Assembly: GCA_009782785.1 (NCBI GenBank)
Contig: WRIJ01000004.1
Span: 1 to 64,000 of the forward strand
From: Propionibacteriaceae bacterium
GTDB taxonomy: Bacteria > Actinomycetota > Actinomycetes > Propionibacteriales > Propionibacteriaceae
Length of the DNA stretch: 64,000 bases
Direction of reading: 5' to 3'
A program made the translations under genes and the position numbers. The notes beneath the pieces are model-generated. The model worked only from the letters and a program-made list of their open reading frames with translations, did no database searches and was not told the DNA's origin. This document shows, one piece after another, positions 1-7,823 of this stretch. Every line of letters begins with the position of its first letter. Within the stretch, counting starts at the first letter, position 1.

Positions 1-139
1 TGCGGAGCACTGCGAGTCGCCCTGGCGGGCTCCGCAGCACCACGACGCAGGTTGAGCGGAGAGTGCGCTTGCGCACTATCCCGAAACCAAGGAAGTGGTT
101 GACGAACGAAGTGAGGAGCACAGGCTCCGCGACTCGCAC
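1..139. repeat. Long palindromic element, truncated by window edge
   Basis: Nearly identical to positions 42010-42148. It has the palindromic head, then the CCACGACGCAGG segment, then the conserved tail AAGGAAGTGGTTGACGAACG, and ends at a GACTCGCA arm. The left arm lies outside the window. Short open frames here are read through the repeat and are not genes. Confidence 0.75.
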
Positions 140-233
140 AAGCGATCCAGAAACCATATTCAGCATGTGTGGGAGTCTGTGTGTCATGATCAACCACGAC
201 AGACTTACCAACTGTTGCTGGTTGCATTTCTGG

Positions 234-267
234 ATTCTGCGAGTCGGGCTAGCGCCCTCCGCGGAAT
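234..267. repeat. Short palindromic element (REP-like)
   Basis: Imperfect palindrome with arms ATTCTGCG and CGCGGAAT around a GGCTAGCGCC-type centre. It is followed by GAC, as in most other copies of this family in the window. Confidence 0.7.
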
Positions 268-308
268 GACTTTGTGAGTGAGCTGCGCAGCATGACAGGG
301 CAGGTGTC

Positions 309-416
309 ACCCTGCGGAGCGAAGCGACTCGCACCACGACGCAGACCGAGGGCAGGGGCGCTTGCGAACATGGCGAGGTCAAGGAAGTGGTTGACCGAAC
401 GGAGTGAGTAACAGGG
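309..416. repeat. Long palindromic element, diverged subtype
   Basis: Begins with the arm ACCCTGCG and contains GAGCGAAGCGACTC, CCACGACGCAGACCGAGGGC and the tail AAGGAAGTGGTTGAC. This subtype matches, in reverse orientation, the element inside folP (13330-13474). No gene is visible between position 1 and the TetR promoter. Confidence 0.65.
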
Positions 417-482
417 CCCAGACTGGTGATTGCCTGAGGGGGGAGTCCCGCTGGTTGGTAAATTTCAGTTGCGACAGTTTGC

Positions 483-508
483 GTGAGTGAGCACTCACTC
501 ACTAGACT
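483..508 (+). promoter_or_regulatory. TetR operator and -10 of the regulator/ABC operon
   Basis: 483-502 is a perfect inverted repeat, GTGAGTGAG-CA-CTCACTCAC, typical of TetR-family operators. It directly abuts a -10-like TAGACT at 503-508, which lies 7 nt before the GTG at 516. The operator would therefore cover the promoter, implying autoregulation and control of the downstream exporter. The GTG at 483 lies inside the operator, which argues against it as the start. Confidence 0.65.
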
Positions 509-515
509 ACCTTGT

Positions 516-1136
516 GTGGTACGAGCCCAACCCCTATCGAGCGAGCTAAGACGTCAAGAGATTATTGACGCGACCGTACCCTTGCTCGAAGAAGAAGGGT
601 TCACGGTGTCCACCAAGCGGATCGCAGAAGCAGCCGGGATCGCAGAGGGGACGATTTTTCGGGTTTTCCCTACGAAAGAAGACCTGATTCATGCGGCAAT
701 CTCCTCAGTGATGGATGTTCATGATCTGGTGGGTGACATCGAGAACATTGACCCTGCCACGCCACTGCCCGACAAGATCGCGCAGATATTCATGATTGTT
801 GAACAATCGGCGTCCCGCATCCACACCTTCATGGCGGCCATGGCGGGGCGCAGCCACAGAAAACCAGCCCACGGATTCTCGGGCAAGTTCACACCCCCCA
901 AACAGGGGGACCCTCGCCAGAGATTCTCTGCCCAAACTGGGGCCATCAAAGCCACCATCGAACACACCCTCACCCATAACACTGCCGAACTCACTGTGAA
1001 CCCCGATACGGCAGCAACCCACGTACTCACCGTCGCACTGGCTTCGGTCATGACCGACATGGTCATCGACCCGATGGATCCCACCACCACAGTGGCCCTG
1101 GTCGTACGCGCGCTGACCGGAAAGGAACCGGAATGA
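516..1136 (+). CDS. TetR/AcrR family transcriptional regulator
   Basis: The N-terminal helix-turn-helix is clear: RRQEIIDATVPLLEEEGF, then a recognition helix region with IAEAAGIAEGTIFRVFPTKE. The rest is a variable ligand-binding domain, giving about 206 residues, a normal TetR length. I start at GTG 516 because TAGACT ends 7 nt earlier and the operator occupies 483-502; a GTG at 483 in the same frame is the alternative. The stop overlaps the start of the first ABC gene (ATGA), so the three genes form one operon and this protein very likely represses the exporter. The ligand is unknown. Confidence 0.88.
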   Translation: MVRAQPLSSELRRQEIIDATVPLLEEEGFTVSTKRIAEAAGIAEGTIFRVFPTKEDLIHAAISSVMDVHDLVGDIENIDPATPLPDKIAQIFMIVEQSASRIHTFMAAMAGRSHRKPAHGFSGKFTPPKQGDPRQRFSAQTGAIKATIEHTLTHNTAELTVNPDTAATHVLTVALASVMTDMVIDPMDPTTTVALVVRALTGKEPE

Positions 1137-2878
1137 AACTCCCCTTGAACCGCCTGGTTTTCAGGTACTTGCAGCCCTATTGGGGGTGGCTTGCTGTGGT
1201 CATCTTCTTGCAATTCTGTGCCACTGTTGCGGGGTTAGAATTGCCGCGGCTCAACGCCGAGATCATAGACAACGGGGTCGCCAAGGGTGACACTGCGTAC
1301 ATTTGGAGTCACGGTGGTGTCATGCTCGCGGTTGCTGCCGCCCAAGTGATCTGCCAGATCCTCGCAGTGTTCTTTGGTGCACGATTGGCGATGTCTTTTG
1401 GGCGCGATATCCGTGGAGCGCTGTTCAAGAAGGTTCTGTCCTTCTCCACCCGTGAGATGAACAAGTTCGGCGCACCATCGCTCATCACCCGCAACACCAA
1501 CGATGTTCAACAGGTGCAGATGCTCGTACTGATGAGCTGCATCATTATCTTCGGCGCGCCCATCACCATGGTTGGTGGTGTCATCATGGCGATCCGTACC
1601 TCCTGGGGACTCTCGTGGATCATCCTCGCTGCGGTCTGCCTGCTCGGTTTGCTGGCAGCGATCATCATCACCAAGATGGGGCCGCTGTTTCAGTCCATGC
1701 AGAAACGCATTGACACCGTGAACCGGGTCCTGCGCGAGCACATCACCGGTATCAGGGTCGTACGAGCCTTCGTACGCGAACCCCACGAGGCAGCGCGTTT
1801 CGGTAAAGCCAACGCCGACCTGATGGAGGTCGGGGTGAAGGTTGGGCGCCTGATGATGACCATGTTCCCCTTGGTGATGTTCATCCTCAACCTCTCCACG
1901 GTTGCGGTCATGTGGTTCGGCGCGAAACAGATCAGCGCTATGGAGATGGAAGTCGGTGGATTGACCGCCTTCATCACGTACCTCATGCAGATCCTCATGT
2001 CGGTCATGATGGCGACGATGATGATCATTATGGTGCCACGCGCTGCGGTCTGCGCGGAGAGGATCATGGAGGTTTTCGACCAGAAGAATACGGTCGTTGC
2101 CGCCGAGAACCCGGTCACGGAACTCACTGGCGAATCCCGCGTTGTCTTTGAGGATGTTGCTTTTCGGTACGCGGGTGCGGACGAGCCAGTCATCTCCAAC
2201 ATCTCGTTCACCATGTCACCGGGTCAAACCACCGCCATCATTGGTTCCACCGGCTCCGGTAAGACCACACTGGTGAACCTCGTACCTCGTCTCTATGATG
2301 CCACCGAGGGTACGGTCAGTCTCGACGGGGTCGATATTCGACAGATCGATGAGCAACTCTTGTGGTCACGCATTGGGTTGATCCCCCAGAAGCCGTACCT
2401 CTTCACTGGTACGGTCGCCTCGAATCTGCGTCATGGGAAACCGGATGCCACCGATGAGGAGCTCTGGCACGCCCTGGAGATCGCGCAGGCGAAAGACTTC
2501 GTCGAGAAGATGCCTGCCGGGTTAGATGAACCCATTTCGCAGGGTGGTACGAATGTGTCTGGGGGTCAGCGACAGCGATTATCGATCGCCCGAGCGCTGG
2601 TGAAGAAACCCGACATCTATGTGTTCGATGATTCGTTTTCGGCCCTCGATGTGGCCACGGATGCGAAACTGCGCGCCGCCCTGCACGACGAAACTGAGGA
2701 CGCGGTGGTCATGATTGTTGCCCAGCGGGTCTCCACGATTCGTGGAGCTGACCGAATCATTGTTCTCGATGATGGGGGGATCGTTGGTGATGGCACCCAT
2801 GAGGAACTGTTGACCTCGTGCGACACCTACCAAGAGATTGTGGAATCACAGATGACAGCAGAGGAGGCCCTGGCATGA
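1133..2878 (+). CDS. ABC exporter subunit with degenerate ATPase site
   Basis: Half-transporter of 581 residues with six N-terminal membrane segments followed by a nucleotide-binding domain. Walker A is GSTGSGKTT near residue 371 and the signature is NVSGGQRQR. Walker B reads VFDDSFSALD, with Asp where the catalytic Glu normally sits, and the switch His is Gln (VAQRVSTI). Both changes are typical of the non-catalytic partner of heterodimeric multidrug exporters such as BmrC or TM287. It overlaps the regulator upstream and the second subunit downstream by 4 nt each. The exported compound cannot be told from sequence. Confidence 0.92.
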   Translation: MKLPLNRLVFRYLQPYWGWLAVVIFLQFCATVAGLELPRLNAEIIDNGVAKGDTAYIWSHGGVMLAVAAAQVICQILAVFFGARLAMSFGRDIRGALFKKVLSFSTREMNKFGAPSLITRNTNDVQQVQMLVLMSCIIIFGAPITMVGGVIMAIRTSWGLSWIILAAVCLLGLLAAIIITKMGPLFQSMQKRIDTVNRVLREHITGIRVVRAFVREPHEAARFGKANADLMEVGVKVGRLMMTMFPLVMFILNLSTVAVMWFGAKQISAMEMEVGGLTAFITYLMQILMSVMMATMMIIMVPRAAVCAERIMEVFDQKNTVVAAENPVTELTGESRVVFEDVAFRYAGADEPVISNISFTMSPGQTTAIIGSTGSGKTTLVNLVPRLYDATEGTVSLDGVDIRQIDEQLLWSRIGLIPQKPYLFTGTVASNLRHGKPDATDEELWHALEIAQAKDFVEKMPAGLDEPISQGGTNVSGGQRQRLSIARALVKKPDIYVFDDSFSALDVATDAKLRAALHDETEDAVVMIVAQRVSTIRGADRIIVLDDGGIVGDGTHEELLTSCDTYQEIVESQMTAEEALA

Positions 2879-4980
2879 GCACCGAAGCAAACATCGACGT
2901 GGTCGAGACCACTAACACTGAAACCACTGAGGTTCGCAAAGCCAACGAGCGACCTAAACATGGTCCCCAGCGCCGCGGGCGTGGTGGTGGCGGTCCCATG
3001 GGTGGAGGGGCCCCGGCTGAAAAGGCCGTCAACTTCTGGCCGAGTTTGAAGCGCCTGGCCACGTACCTCAAACCTGAGCGAATTCGCCTGGTTCTGGTGT
3101 TCATCCTCGGGACGATCGGTGTGGGTTTGAATGTGTACGGCCCGAAGCTGCTCGGCAAAGCTACCGACACGATCTTCTCCGGTGTGATCGGCATGATGGT
3201 GGGCAATCAACTCGATTCTGATGAGGTACGTGGCTCCTTGCCGCAGATCTGTGCCCAACTGGGGTGTGACCCAGGCAATCTGTCGAAAGATGATGTGTTG
3301 GCGCTCATGGAGTTGATGAGCCAGAATGCGGGTGCCGAGTCGCCGATTCCGCCATCCATGGTCGATATGCTGACCGCTATTGATTTCACCCCTGGGATGG
3401 GGATCGATTTTGCTCGCCTGCTCACGATCATTGGTCTGGCTGTTGGGCTCTATCTGGTGGCTGCCCTGGTGATGATTTGTATGGGGTGGATTCTCAACGG
3501 GATTGTTCAGCGTACGGTGTTCTCGATGAGGAACCAGATGGCCAGCAAACTCGATGAGTTGCCCCTGTCGTACTTCGACCATCAACCTCGCGGCGAGCTG
3601 TTGTCGCGGGTGACCAACGATATCGACAATATCTCGCAGTCCTTGCAGCAAACCCTTCAACAGGTGATGACCGCGGTGTTGACGGTGATTGGTGTGCTCA
3701 TCATGATGCTCACGATTTCGGGGCTTCTCACGATTGTGGCGTTGGTGACGATCCCAGTATCGATCCTTGTCGTCATGCAGATTGCGAAGAGATCCCAGAA
3801 GAAGTTTGCTGCCATGTGGGCGTCCACCGGTGAGCTGAATGCTGAAATCGAGGAGGCGTACTCCGGCCACTCTTTGGTCAAGGTCTTCGGTCGCCAAGAA
3901 GAGATTTCGGGAACTGTTGATGAGAAGAACCAGGAACTCTATGAGTCGGCTTTCGGGGCCCAGGCGCTATCGAACTCGATCATGCCGATCATGGGTTTCA
4001 TTGGGAACCTCGGTTATGTGGTGATCGCTGTGGTCGGTGGCCTGCGGGTCGCTTCGGGCAATATTTCGCTCGGTGGAGTACAGGCTTTCATACAGTATTC
4101 TCGCCAGTTCACCCAGCCGGTCAACCAGATCGCTTCGATGATGAACCTGTTGCAGTCCGGGGTGGCGTCCGCGGAGCGTGTCTTTGAGGTGCTCGATGAA
4201 CCGGAGCAGACTCCTGATGGTACGGGCGAACTGCCGGGGCCCATTCAGGGGCACGTTGAATTCAGCAATGTGGCATTCTCGTATACCCCAGAAAAGTCAC
4301 TGATTACGAACCTTAACCTTGTGGCCCAACCGGGCCAGACGATTGCGATCGTGGGGCCGACTGGTGCAGGTAAAACCACTTTGGTGAATCTGCTCATGCG
4401 TTTCTATGACATTGATGGTGGCATGATCCATCTTGATGGGATGGATACTGCCCTGGTTCCCCGTTCGGCTCTGCGTTCCTCGGTGGGCATGGTTCTCCAG
4501 GAGACCTGGCTGTTCCACGGCACGATTTGCGAGAACATCGCGTACGGTCGTCCTGATGCCACCGAGCAGGAGATTCGTGCTGCAGCCAAAGCTACTTACG
4601 TGGATCGTTTTGTACGCTCCCTGCCAGAAGGCTACGACACGATCATCGATGAAGAGGGCTCGAATGTGTCCACTGGCGAAAAGCAGCTGATCACGATTGC
4701 TCGGGCGTTCTTGGCAAACCCGTCGATCCTGATCCTCGATGAGGCCACCAGTTCGGTCGACACCCGTACCGAGGTCTTAGTTCAACGTGCCATGGGTGCC
4801 CTGCGCCAGGACCGTACGTCGTTCGTGATTGCCCACCGCTTGTCCACGATTCGTGACGCCGATGTGATCTTGGTGATGGAACACGGCGACATCGTCGAAC
4901 AAGGCAGCCACAAGGAGCTCCTCCGCGCCAAGGGTGCCTACTATCAGTTGTACCAATCCCAGTTCGCCTCAGGAGACTAA
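2875..4980 (+). CDS. ABC exporter subunit with intact catalytic site
   Basis: Second half-transporter, 701 residues. It starts at ATG 2875, which overlaps the stop of the previous gene; an upstream in-frame start at 2818 would lie deep inside that gene. A charged, glycine-rich N-terminal extension of about 50 residues precedes the membrane domain, and the TM1-TM2 loop is unusually long. Walker A is GPTGAGKTT near residue 495, Walker B is LILDEATSSVD with catalytic Glu, and the switch His is present (IAHRLST). The signature is altered (NVSTGEKQ). With its partner this predicts one degenerate and one consensus ATP site, as in LmrCD-type exporters. Confidence 0.92.
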   Translation: MSTEANIDVVETTNTETTEVRKANERPKHGPQRRGRGGGGPMGGGAPAEKAVNFWPSLKRLATYLKPERIRLVLVFILGTIGVGLNVYGPKLLGKATDTIFSGVIGMMVGNQLDSDEVRGSLPQICAQLGCDPGNLSKDDVLALMELMSQNAGAESPIPPSMVDMLTAIDFTPGMGIDFARLLTIIGLAVGLYLVAALVMICMGWILNGIVQRTVFSMRNQMASKLDELPLSYFDHQPRGELLSRVTNDIDNISQSLQQTLQQVMTAVLTVIGVLIMMLTISGLLTIVALVTIPVSILVVMQIAKRSQKKFAAMWASTGELNAEIEEAYSGHSLVKVFGRQEEISGTVDEKNQELYESAFGAQALSNSIMPIMGFIGNLGYVVIAVVGGLRVASGNISLGGVQAFIQYSRQFTQPVNQIASMMNLLQSGVASAERVFEVLDEPEQTPDGTGELPGPIQGHVEFSNVAFSYTPEKSLITNLNLVAQPGQTIAIVGPTGAGKTTLVNLLMRFYDIDGGMIHLDGMDTALVPRSALRSSVGMVLQETWLFHGTICENIAYGRPDATEQEIRAAAKATYVDRFVRSLPEGYDTIIDEEGSNVSTGEKQLITIARAFLANPSILILDEATSSVDTRTEVLVQRAMGALRQDRTSFVIAHRLSTIRDADVILVMEHGDIVEQGSHKELLRAKGAYYQLYQSQFASGD

Positions 4981-4986
4981 TCAGAC

Positions 4987-5028
4987 CTTGCTTGTGCACG
5001 ATCGCTGACGCGCTCTTACACAAGCAAG
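4987..5028 (+). terminator. Hairpin after the ABC exporter operon
   Basis: Perfect 10-bp arms CTTGCTTGTG and CACAAGCAAG flank a 22-nt loop, 6 nt after the stop codon. There is no long U tract, so rho-independent function is uncertain. Confidence 0.4.
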
Positions 5029-5085
5029 TTCTGCTTACTCGGTCAGTGTGGTTTCGGCTTCGCAGGGACTAATCAAACCCCCGTC

Positions 5086-5430
5086 ATCCTGCGGACGGAT
5101 GAAAACCGTCTCGCAGGATCGATCGCTGACGAGCCATCACAAACTGGTCATTCCGCGGAGCGCGCCAGCGCGACTTGGCAGGAATCCAGACATGCGATTT
5201 ACCACGGCTGTGGAGTCTGTTGGTGGTAGGTGCATTCGTTGGACTCTTCAACCAAGCGACTATGATATCTAGACCCTGCGAGTCGCTTCGCTCCGCAGGG
5301 TGACCGGGGTGGGTTGTCATTGCCCGCAACTGTTCAACGGTCATCGTTGCGTTGTGACTCTGTTTCCATGTCCGCGCACCCCACCCAGATGGTCTTTCCG
5401 CGGAGCGCGCTAGCGCGACTTGGCAGGAAT
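5086..5430. repeat. Cluster of four short palindromic elements
   Basis: Four copies of the family fill this gene-free stretch. 5086-5119 has arms ATCCTGCG/CGCAGGAT with inner GACGG/CCGTC. 5150-5185 starts ATTCCGCG, has a GCGCGCCAGCGCG core and ends GGAAT. 5273-5301 is ACCCTGCG/CGCAGGGT around GCTTCGC. 5396-5430 has a GCGCGCTAGCGCG core. Several are preceded by GTCA-like bases and followed by CCAGA. No coding capacity is evident from 4981 to 5614. Confidence 0.7.
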
Positions 5431-5456
5431 CCAGATACTCGAGTCGCCTGATGTTG

Positions 5457-5476
5457 AGCCTGTGTATAACGCCACG
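5457..5476 (+). repeat. 20-bp sequence shared with the vapBC leader
   Basis: AGCCTGTGTATAACGCCACG occurs here and identically at 7694-7713. In both places CAAGGAG, GTACGACT and CCCATAAA follow in the same order before a toxin-antitoxin operon. It may be a common upstream region or a recombination boundary. Confidence 0.6.
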
Positions 5477-5614
5477 GCGCTCAAGGAGAGGTCAATAGGC
5501 TGGCAGTACGACTGGTCGTTACGCGTACTGCTCATCTGAATGCAGAGCGCAGGGGCTCGACAGTCGAAGAATATGGTCAACTTTGCCCATAAACACTGGT
5601 AGAATGGAGCGACT

Positions 5615-5875
5615 GTGTACGAGATTCGTATTCGTCGACAGGAACAGAAAGCACTGAGTAACGTACCCATGCCGTACAGAGAGAAACTCGAAGATGCCAT
5701 AGAATCCTTGGCTGCCACACCGCGACCACACGGTGTGGCTAAACTCTCTGTCTCGAACGACCTCTACAGGATCCGAATCTCTCATTATCGGGTGGTGTAC
5801 ACCATCGACGATCTCAACTTGGTGGTTTCTATTGAGAAAGTTGCTCACCGAAGAGAAATCTATAAGGAGCTATAA
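5615..5875 (+). CDS. RelE/ParE-type toxin (putative mRNA interferase)
   Basis: An 86-residue basic protein with the RelE fold signature: YEIRIRRQEQKAL at the start, the central segment KLSVSNDLYRIRISHYRVVYTI, and an EKVAHRREIYKEL ending. RelE toxins cleave ribosome-bound mRNA; the R-x-R-x-x-x-Y-R-V pattern fits. It starts at GTG 5615 with GGAG just upstream and a TAGAAT -10-like hexamer at 5602-5607. It is followed 2 nt later by a YefM-like antitoxin, so the order is toxin first, as in higBA-like operons. Family assignment is firm; activity is inferred. Confidence 0.85.
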   Translation: MYEIRIRRQEQKALSNVPMPYREKLEDAIESLAATPRPHGVAKLSVSNDLYRIRISHYRVVYTIDDLNLVVSIEKVAHRREIYKEL

Positions 5876-5877
5876 CG

Positions 5878-6105
5878 ATGACTATGACCCATGTTGTTCC
5901 TGTCAGTGAGGCACGTGACAAGCTCACAGAACTACTTGACGACGCAAGAGATCACGACGTTGTGTTGCTCAAACACGGGCGCCCTGTCGGTGTGCTCTTG
6001 TCTGTGCCACGTTACGAAGCAATAGTGGAAAAGGCCGAAGAGTTGGAGGATATCCTCACCATGCAGGAGCCAGCTGACTACATCACCTTCAAACGCTCAA
6101 CATGA
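5878..6105 (+). CDS. YefM/Phd-family antitoxin
   Basis: A 75-residue protein with the Phd/YefM N-terminal DNA-binding core (VPVSEARDKLTELLDDA, then VLLKHGRPVGVLLS) and an acidic C-terminal tail suited to binding the toxin. It begins 2 nt after the toxin stop; ATG 5878 and ATG 5884 are both usable starts. Antitoxins of this family neutralise the toxin and repress the operon cooperatively with it. Confidence 0.85.
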   Translation: MTMTHVVPVSEARDKLTELLDDARDHDVVLLKHGRPVGVLLSVPRYEAIVEKAEELEDILTMQEPADYITFKRST

Positions 6106-6128
6106 CCGCGTGAAAACCCTCCGCACTA

Positions 6129-6158
6129 TTCATAAATAGTCGCTTATGCGACTATAAT
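6129..6158 (+). promoter_or_regulatory. Promoter and operator of the HTH/nucleotidyltransferase module
   Basis: A perfect inverted repeat ATAGTCGC-TTAT-GCGACTAT (6136-6155) overlaps a consensus -10 TATAAT (6153-6158), with TTCATA at 6129-6134 as a weak -35 18 bp upstream. The ATG at 6165 follows the -10 by only 6 nt, so the transcript is probably leaderless. The repeat is a natural autorepression site for the HTH protein it precedes. Confidence 0.6.
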
Positions 6159-6164
6159 TGAGGC

Positions 6165-6830
6165 ATGGAGATGACAACTGCTGAAGCAGCCACGTACCTT
6201 CAGGTCTCGCAGCGCCAGGTTGAGCGTCTTGCCCAGTACGGGGCGATCACCCGCGTGAAACAGGTGGGGCGTGTATGGATGGTGGATGTGGAATCGGTTA
6301 CTGCGTGGGCAAAGAAAGACCGCCACCGAGGGCGCCCCTGGGACGAAGCAACTGCCTGGGCTGGTTTATGGCAGTTATCTGGGTTAGACATACCATGGCT
6401 CACTGGGCAAGCAACTCGGCGCCTCAACGAAAGGCTAGCAACGATCGATGAGGCCAGATTTTCTTGGGTTTGTCGAACACGAGCACAGGTCAAGAAATTC
6501 CGTGTCAGCGAATCCTTCGTACCGCAGCTGGCTACATGCGTACGCACCTCTGGTCTTCAAGCGGTGGAACCGGGACGCGACCTGCTCTCTCCATCTGATG
6601 GTCGAGTGGAGGGATACGTCACCAGCGAAGAGTGCCATAGGGCTGTTGACGACTATTTCATGGTCGACGATCCTTCGGGGAACGCCGTCTTGCGTGTTAC
6701 TGATTTCCCTGTGGTTGACCAGTGGTCAGGAGTGATGCCAGTTGCTGTGGTGGCCATGGACTTAATAGACTGTGCCGACCCGAGAGCCTCGGCAGCCGGG
6801 CAACGGCTTATGGGGAGTTTATTAAGATGA
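6165..6830 (+). CDS. HTH DNA-binding protein, putative antitoxin of a nucleotidyltransferase module
   Basis: 221 residues. The N-terminus is an excisionase/MerR-like helix-turn-helix (TTAEAATYLQVSQRQVERLA, residues 4-23) followed by a wing-like GRVWMVDVESV. The remainder is not a family I recognise. Its stop overlaps the start of the next gene by 4 nt, and that gene encodes a nucleotidyltransferase-fold protein. This layout is that of type IV (AbiEi/AbiEii-like) and MenAT modules, where the first protein represses the operon and counteracts the second. That role is inference, supported by the palindrome over its promoter. Confidence 0.6.
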   Translation: MEMTTAEAATYLQVSQRQVERLAQYGAITRVKQVGRVWMVDVESVTAWAKKDRHRGRPWDEATAWAGLWQLSGLDIPWLTGQATRRLNERLATIDEARFSWVCRTRAQVKKFRVSESFVPQLATCVRTSGLQAVEPGRDLLSPSDGRVEGYVTSEECHRAVDDYFMVDDPSGNAVLRVTDFPVVDQWSGVMPVAVVAMDLIDCADPRASAAGQRLMGSLLR

Positions 6831-7561
6831 GCCGCAACGAACTCGTACTCCCGCCCGAAGGATATCCACCACCATGGCCACTCCTTCTGGAAATTGTGAG
6901 TCTTCCCCACAATGGTTCCTGGAGTGTGGTTGGTGGAATGATGGTGGACATTCATGCAAGGTTGGCCGGTGTGGCACCCGTTCGTGTCACCAACGATGTC
7001 GACCTCCTACTCGACCTTCTGACCAGACGAGCATCGGTCTCCTCTATTGTGGCTGATCTGGAGGGTTTGGGTTTTGCACTCCAAGAACCCGGATGGCCGG
7101 ACGCACCCTTTCACCGGCTTCGCCGCGGTGGCGATGTCATTGACATTCTGGTTCCCGATCACCTGCCCAAGCATGTACGCCCCAGGATTCTTCGTCGCTC
7201 AATTATGCCAATTGAAGGCGGTGCCCAAGCTCTGGAACGTACCATGGAAGTCCATATCGTTCACAACGACGCCCGATTCCTTGTTACTGTCCCCGATTTG
7301 CTCGGGGCGCTCATTTTGAAAGCTGCTGCAGCAGTGAAAGATAACCGAGACACAGATCGCCATGTGTTTGACGCTGCTTTCCTGGCAGCACTGATCACTG
7401 ATCATAGGTGGGAGAGGTCTCGCTTGCATGGTTCCGATCGAAAACGTTTGATGAAGTTGGAGTCCACCCTTCATGATCCGTTTCACCCTGCCTGGGTGGC
7501 TCTGCCGAATGACCTCGCCGTACGCGGGCAAGACACTCTGCGCATACTGACACAGTCGTAG
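6827..7561 (+). CDS. Nucleotidyltransferase-fold protein, putative AbiEii-like toxin
   Basis: 244 residues from ATG 6827 (ATGA overlap with the gene before, GGGGAG upstream); an earlier in-frame start at 6722 is rejected. The hallmark is VVGGMMVDIHARLAG followed by TNDVDLLLD (residues about 28-67), that is, the GG(x)n-D-x-D core of the Pol-beta/AbiEii nucleotidyltransferase fold. A third acidic position is plausible in GDVIDILVP. Related toxins nucleotidylate tRNA or other targets. It could also be a non-toxin nucleotidyltransferase. Operon structure and the island setting favour a toxin-antitoxin or phage-defence role. Confidence 0.6.
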   Translation: MSRNELVLPPEGYPPPWPLLLEIVSLPHNGSWSVVGGMMVDIHARLAGVAPVRVTNDVDLLLDLLTRRASVSSIVADLEGLGFALQEPGWPDAPFHRLRRGGDVIDILVPDHLPKHVRPRILRRSIMPIEGGAQALERTMEVHIVHNDARFLVTVPDLLGALILKAAAAVKDNRDTDRHVFDAAFLAALITDHRWERSRLHGSDRKRLMKLESTLHDPFHPAWVALPNDLAVRGQDTLRILTQS

Positions 7562-7622
7562 CAATGAGGAATAGCCGGGAGATAGCACCTCCGGCTGGAC
7601 GACGAGGAATTCCCCCCACATG

Positions 7623-7677
7623 CCCTTCGCGTACACAGAAAACGGTCATGATGACCGTTAACTGTGGACGCGAAGGG
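7623..7677. repeat. Long palindrome, second repeat family, copy 1
   Basis: Nested perfect arms: CCCTTCGCGT/ACGCGAAGGG (outer, 10 bp), CACAG/CTGTG (middle) and ACGGTCAT/ATGACCGT (inner). The central part, CACAG to CTGTG, recurs at 45953-45985 with different outer arms. It lies after the nucleotidyltransferase gene and could terminate transcription or bind a dimeric protein. Confidence 0.65.
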
Positions 7678-7693
7678 TGATTCCGGGGAATTC

Positions 7694-7713
7694 AGCCTGT
7701 GTATAACGCCACG
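7694..7713 (+). repeat. 20-bp sequence shared with the relE leader
   Basis: Identical to 5457-5476. Here it precedes the VapBC-like operon. Confidence 0.6.
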
Positions 7714-7823
7714 CTATGCAAGGAGCGGAAACTACTGTGGGAGTACGACTCATGCTCACAGGTGGCATCCACTACCCATAAAGGTGGATGCCACTTCGTT
7801 CAAAGGAGGCTACCATTAACACT

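Noticed and set aside
63-277. Small ORFs at the left edge
   Set aside because: They are translations of the palindromic element; the same peptides appear from other copies.
483-515. GTG 483 as the start of the TetR gene
   Set aside because: It falls inside the operator and lacks any ribosome site; GTG 516 has a -10 at leaderless distance.
6722-6826. Longer N-terminus of the nucleotidyltransferase
   Set aside because: It would overlap the HTH gene by over 100 nt; ATG 6827 has a ribosome site and the usual ATGA overlap.
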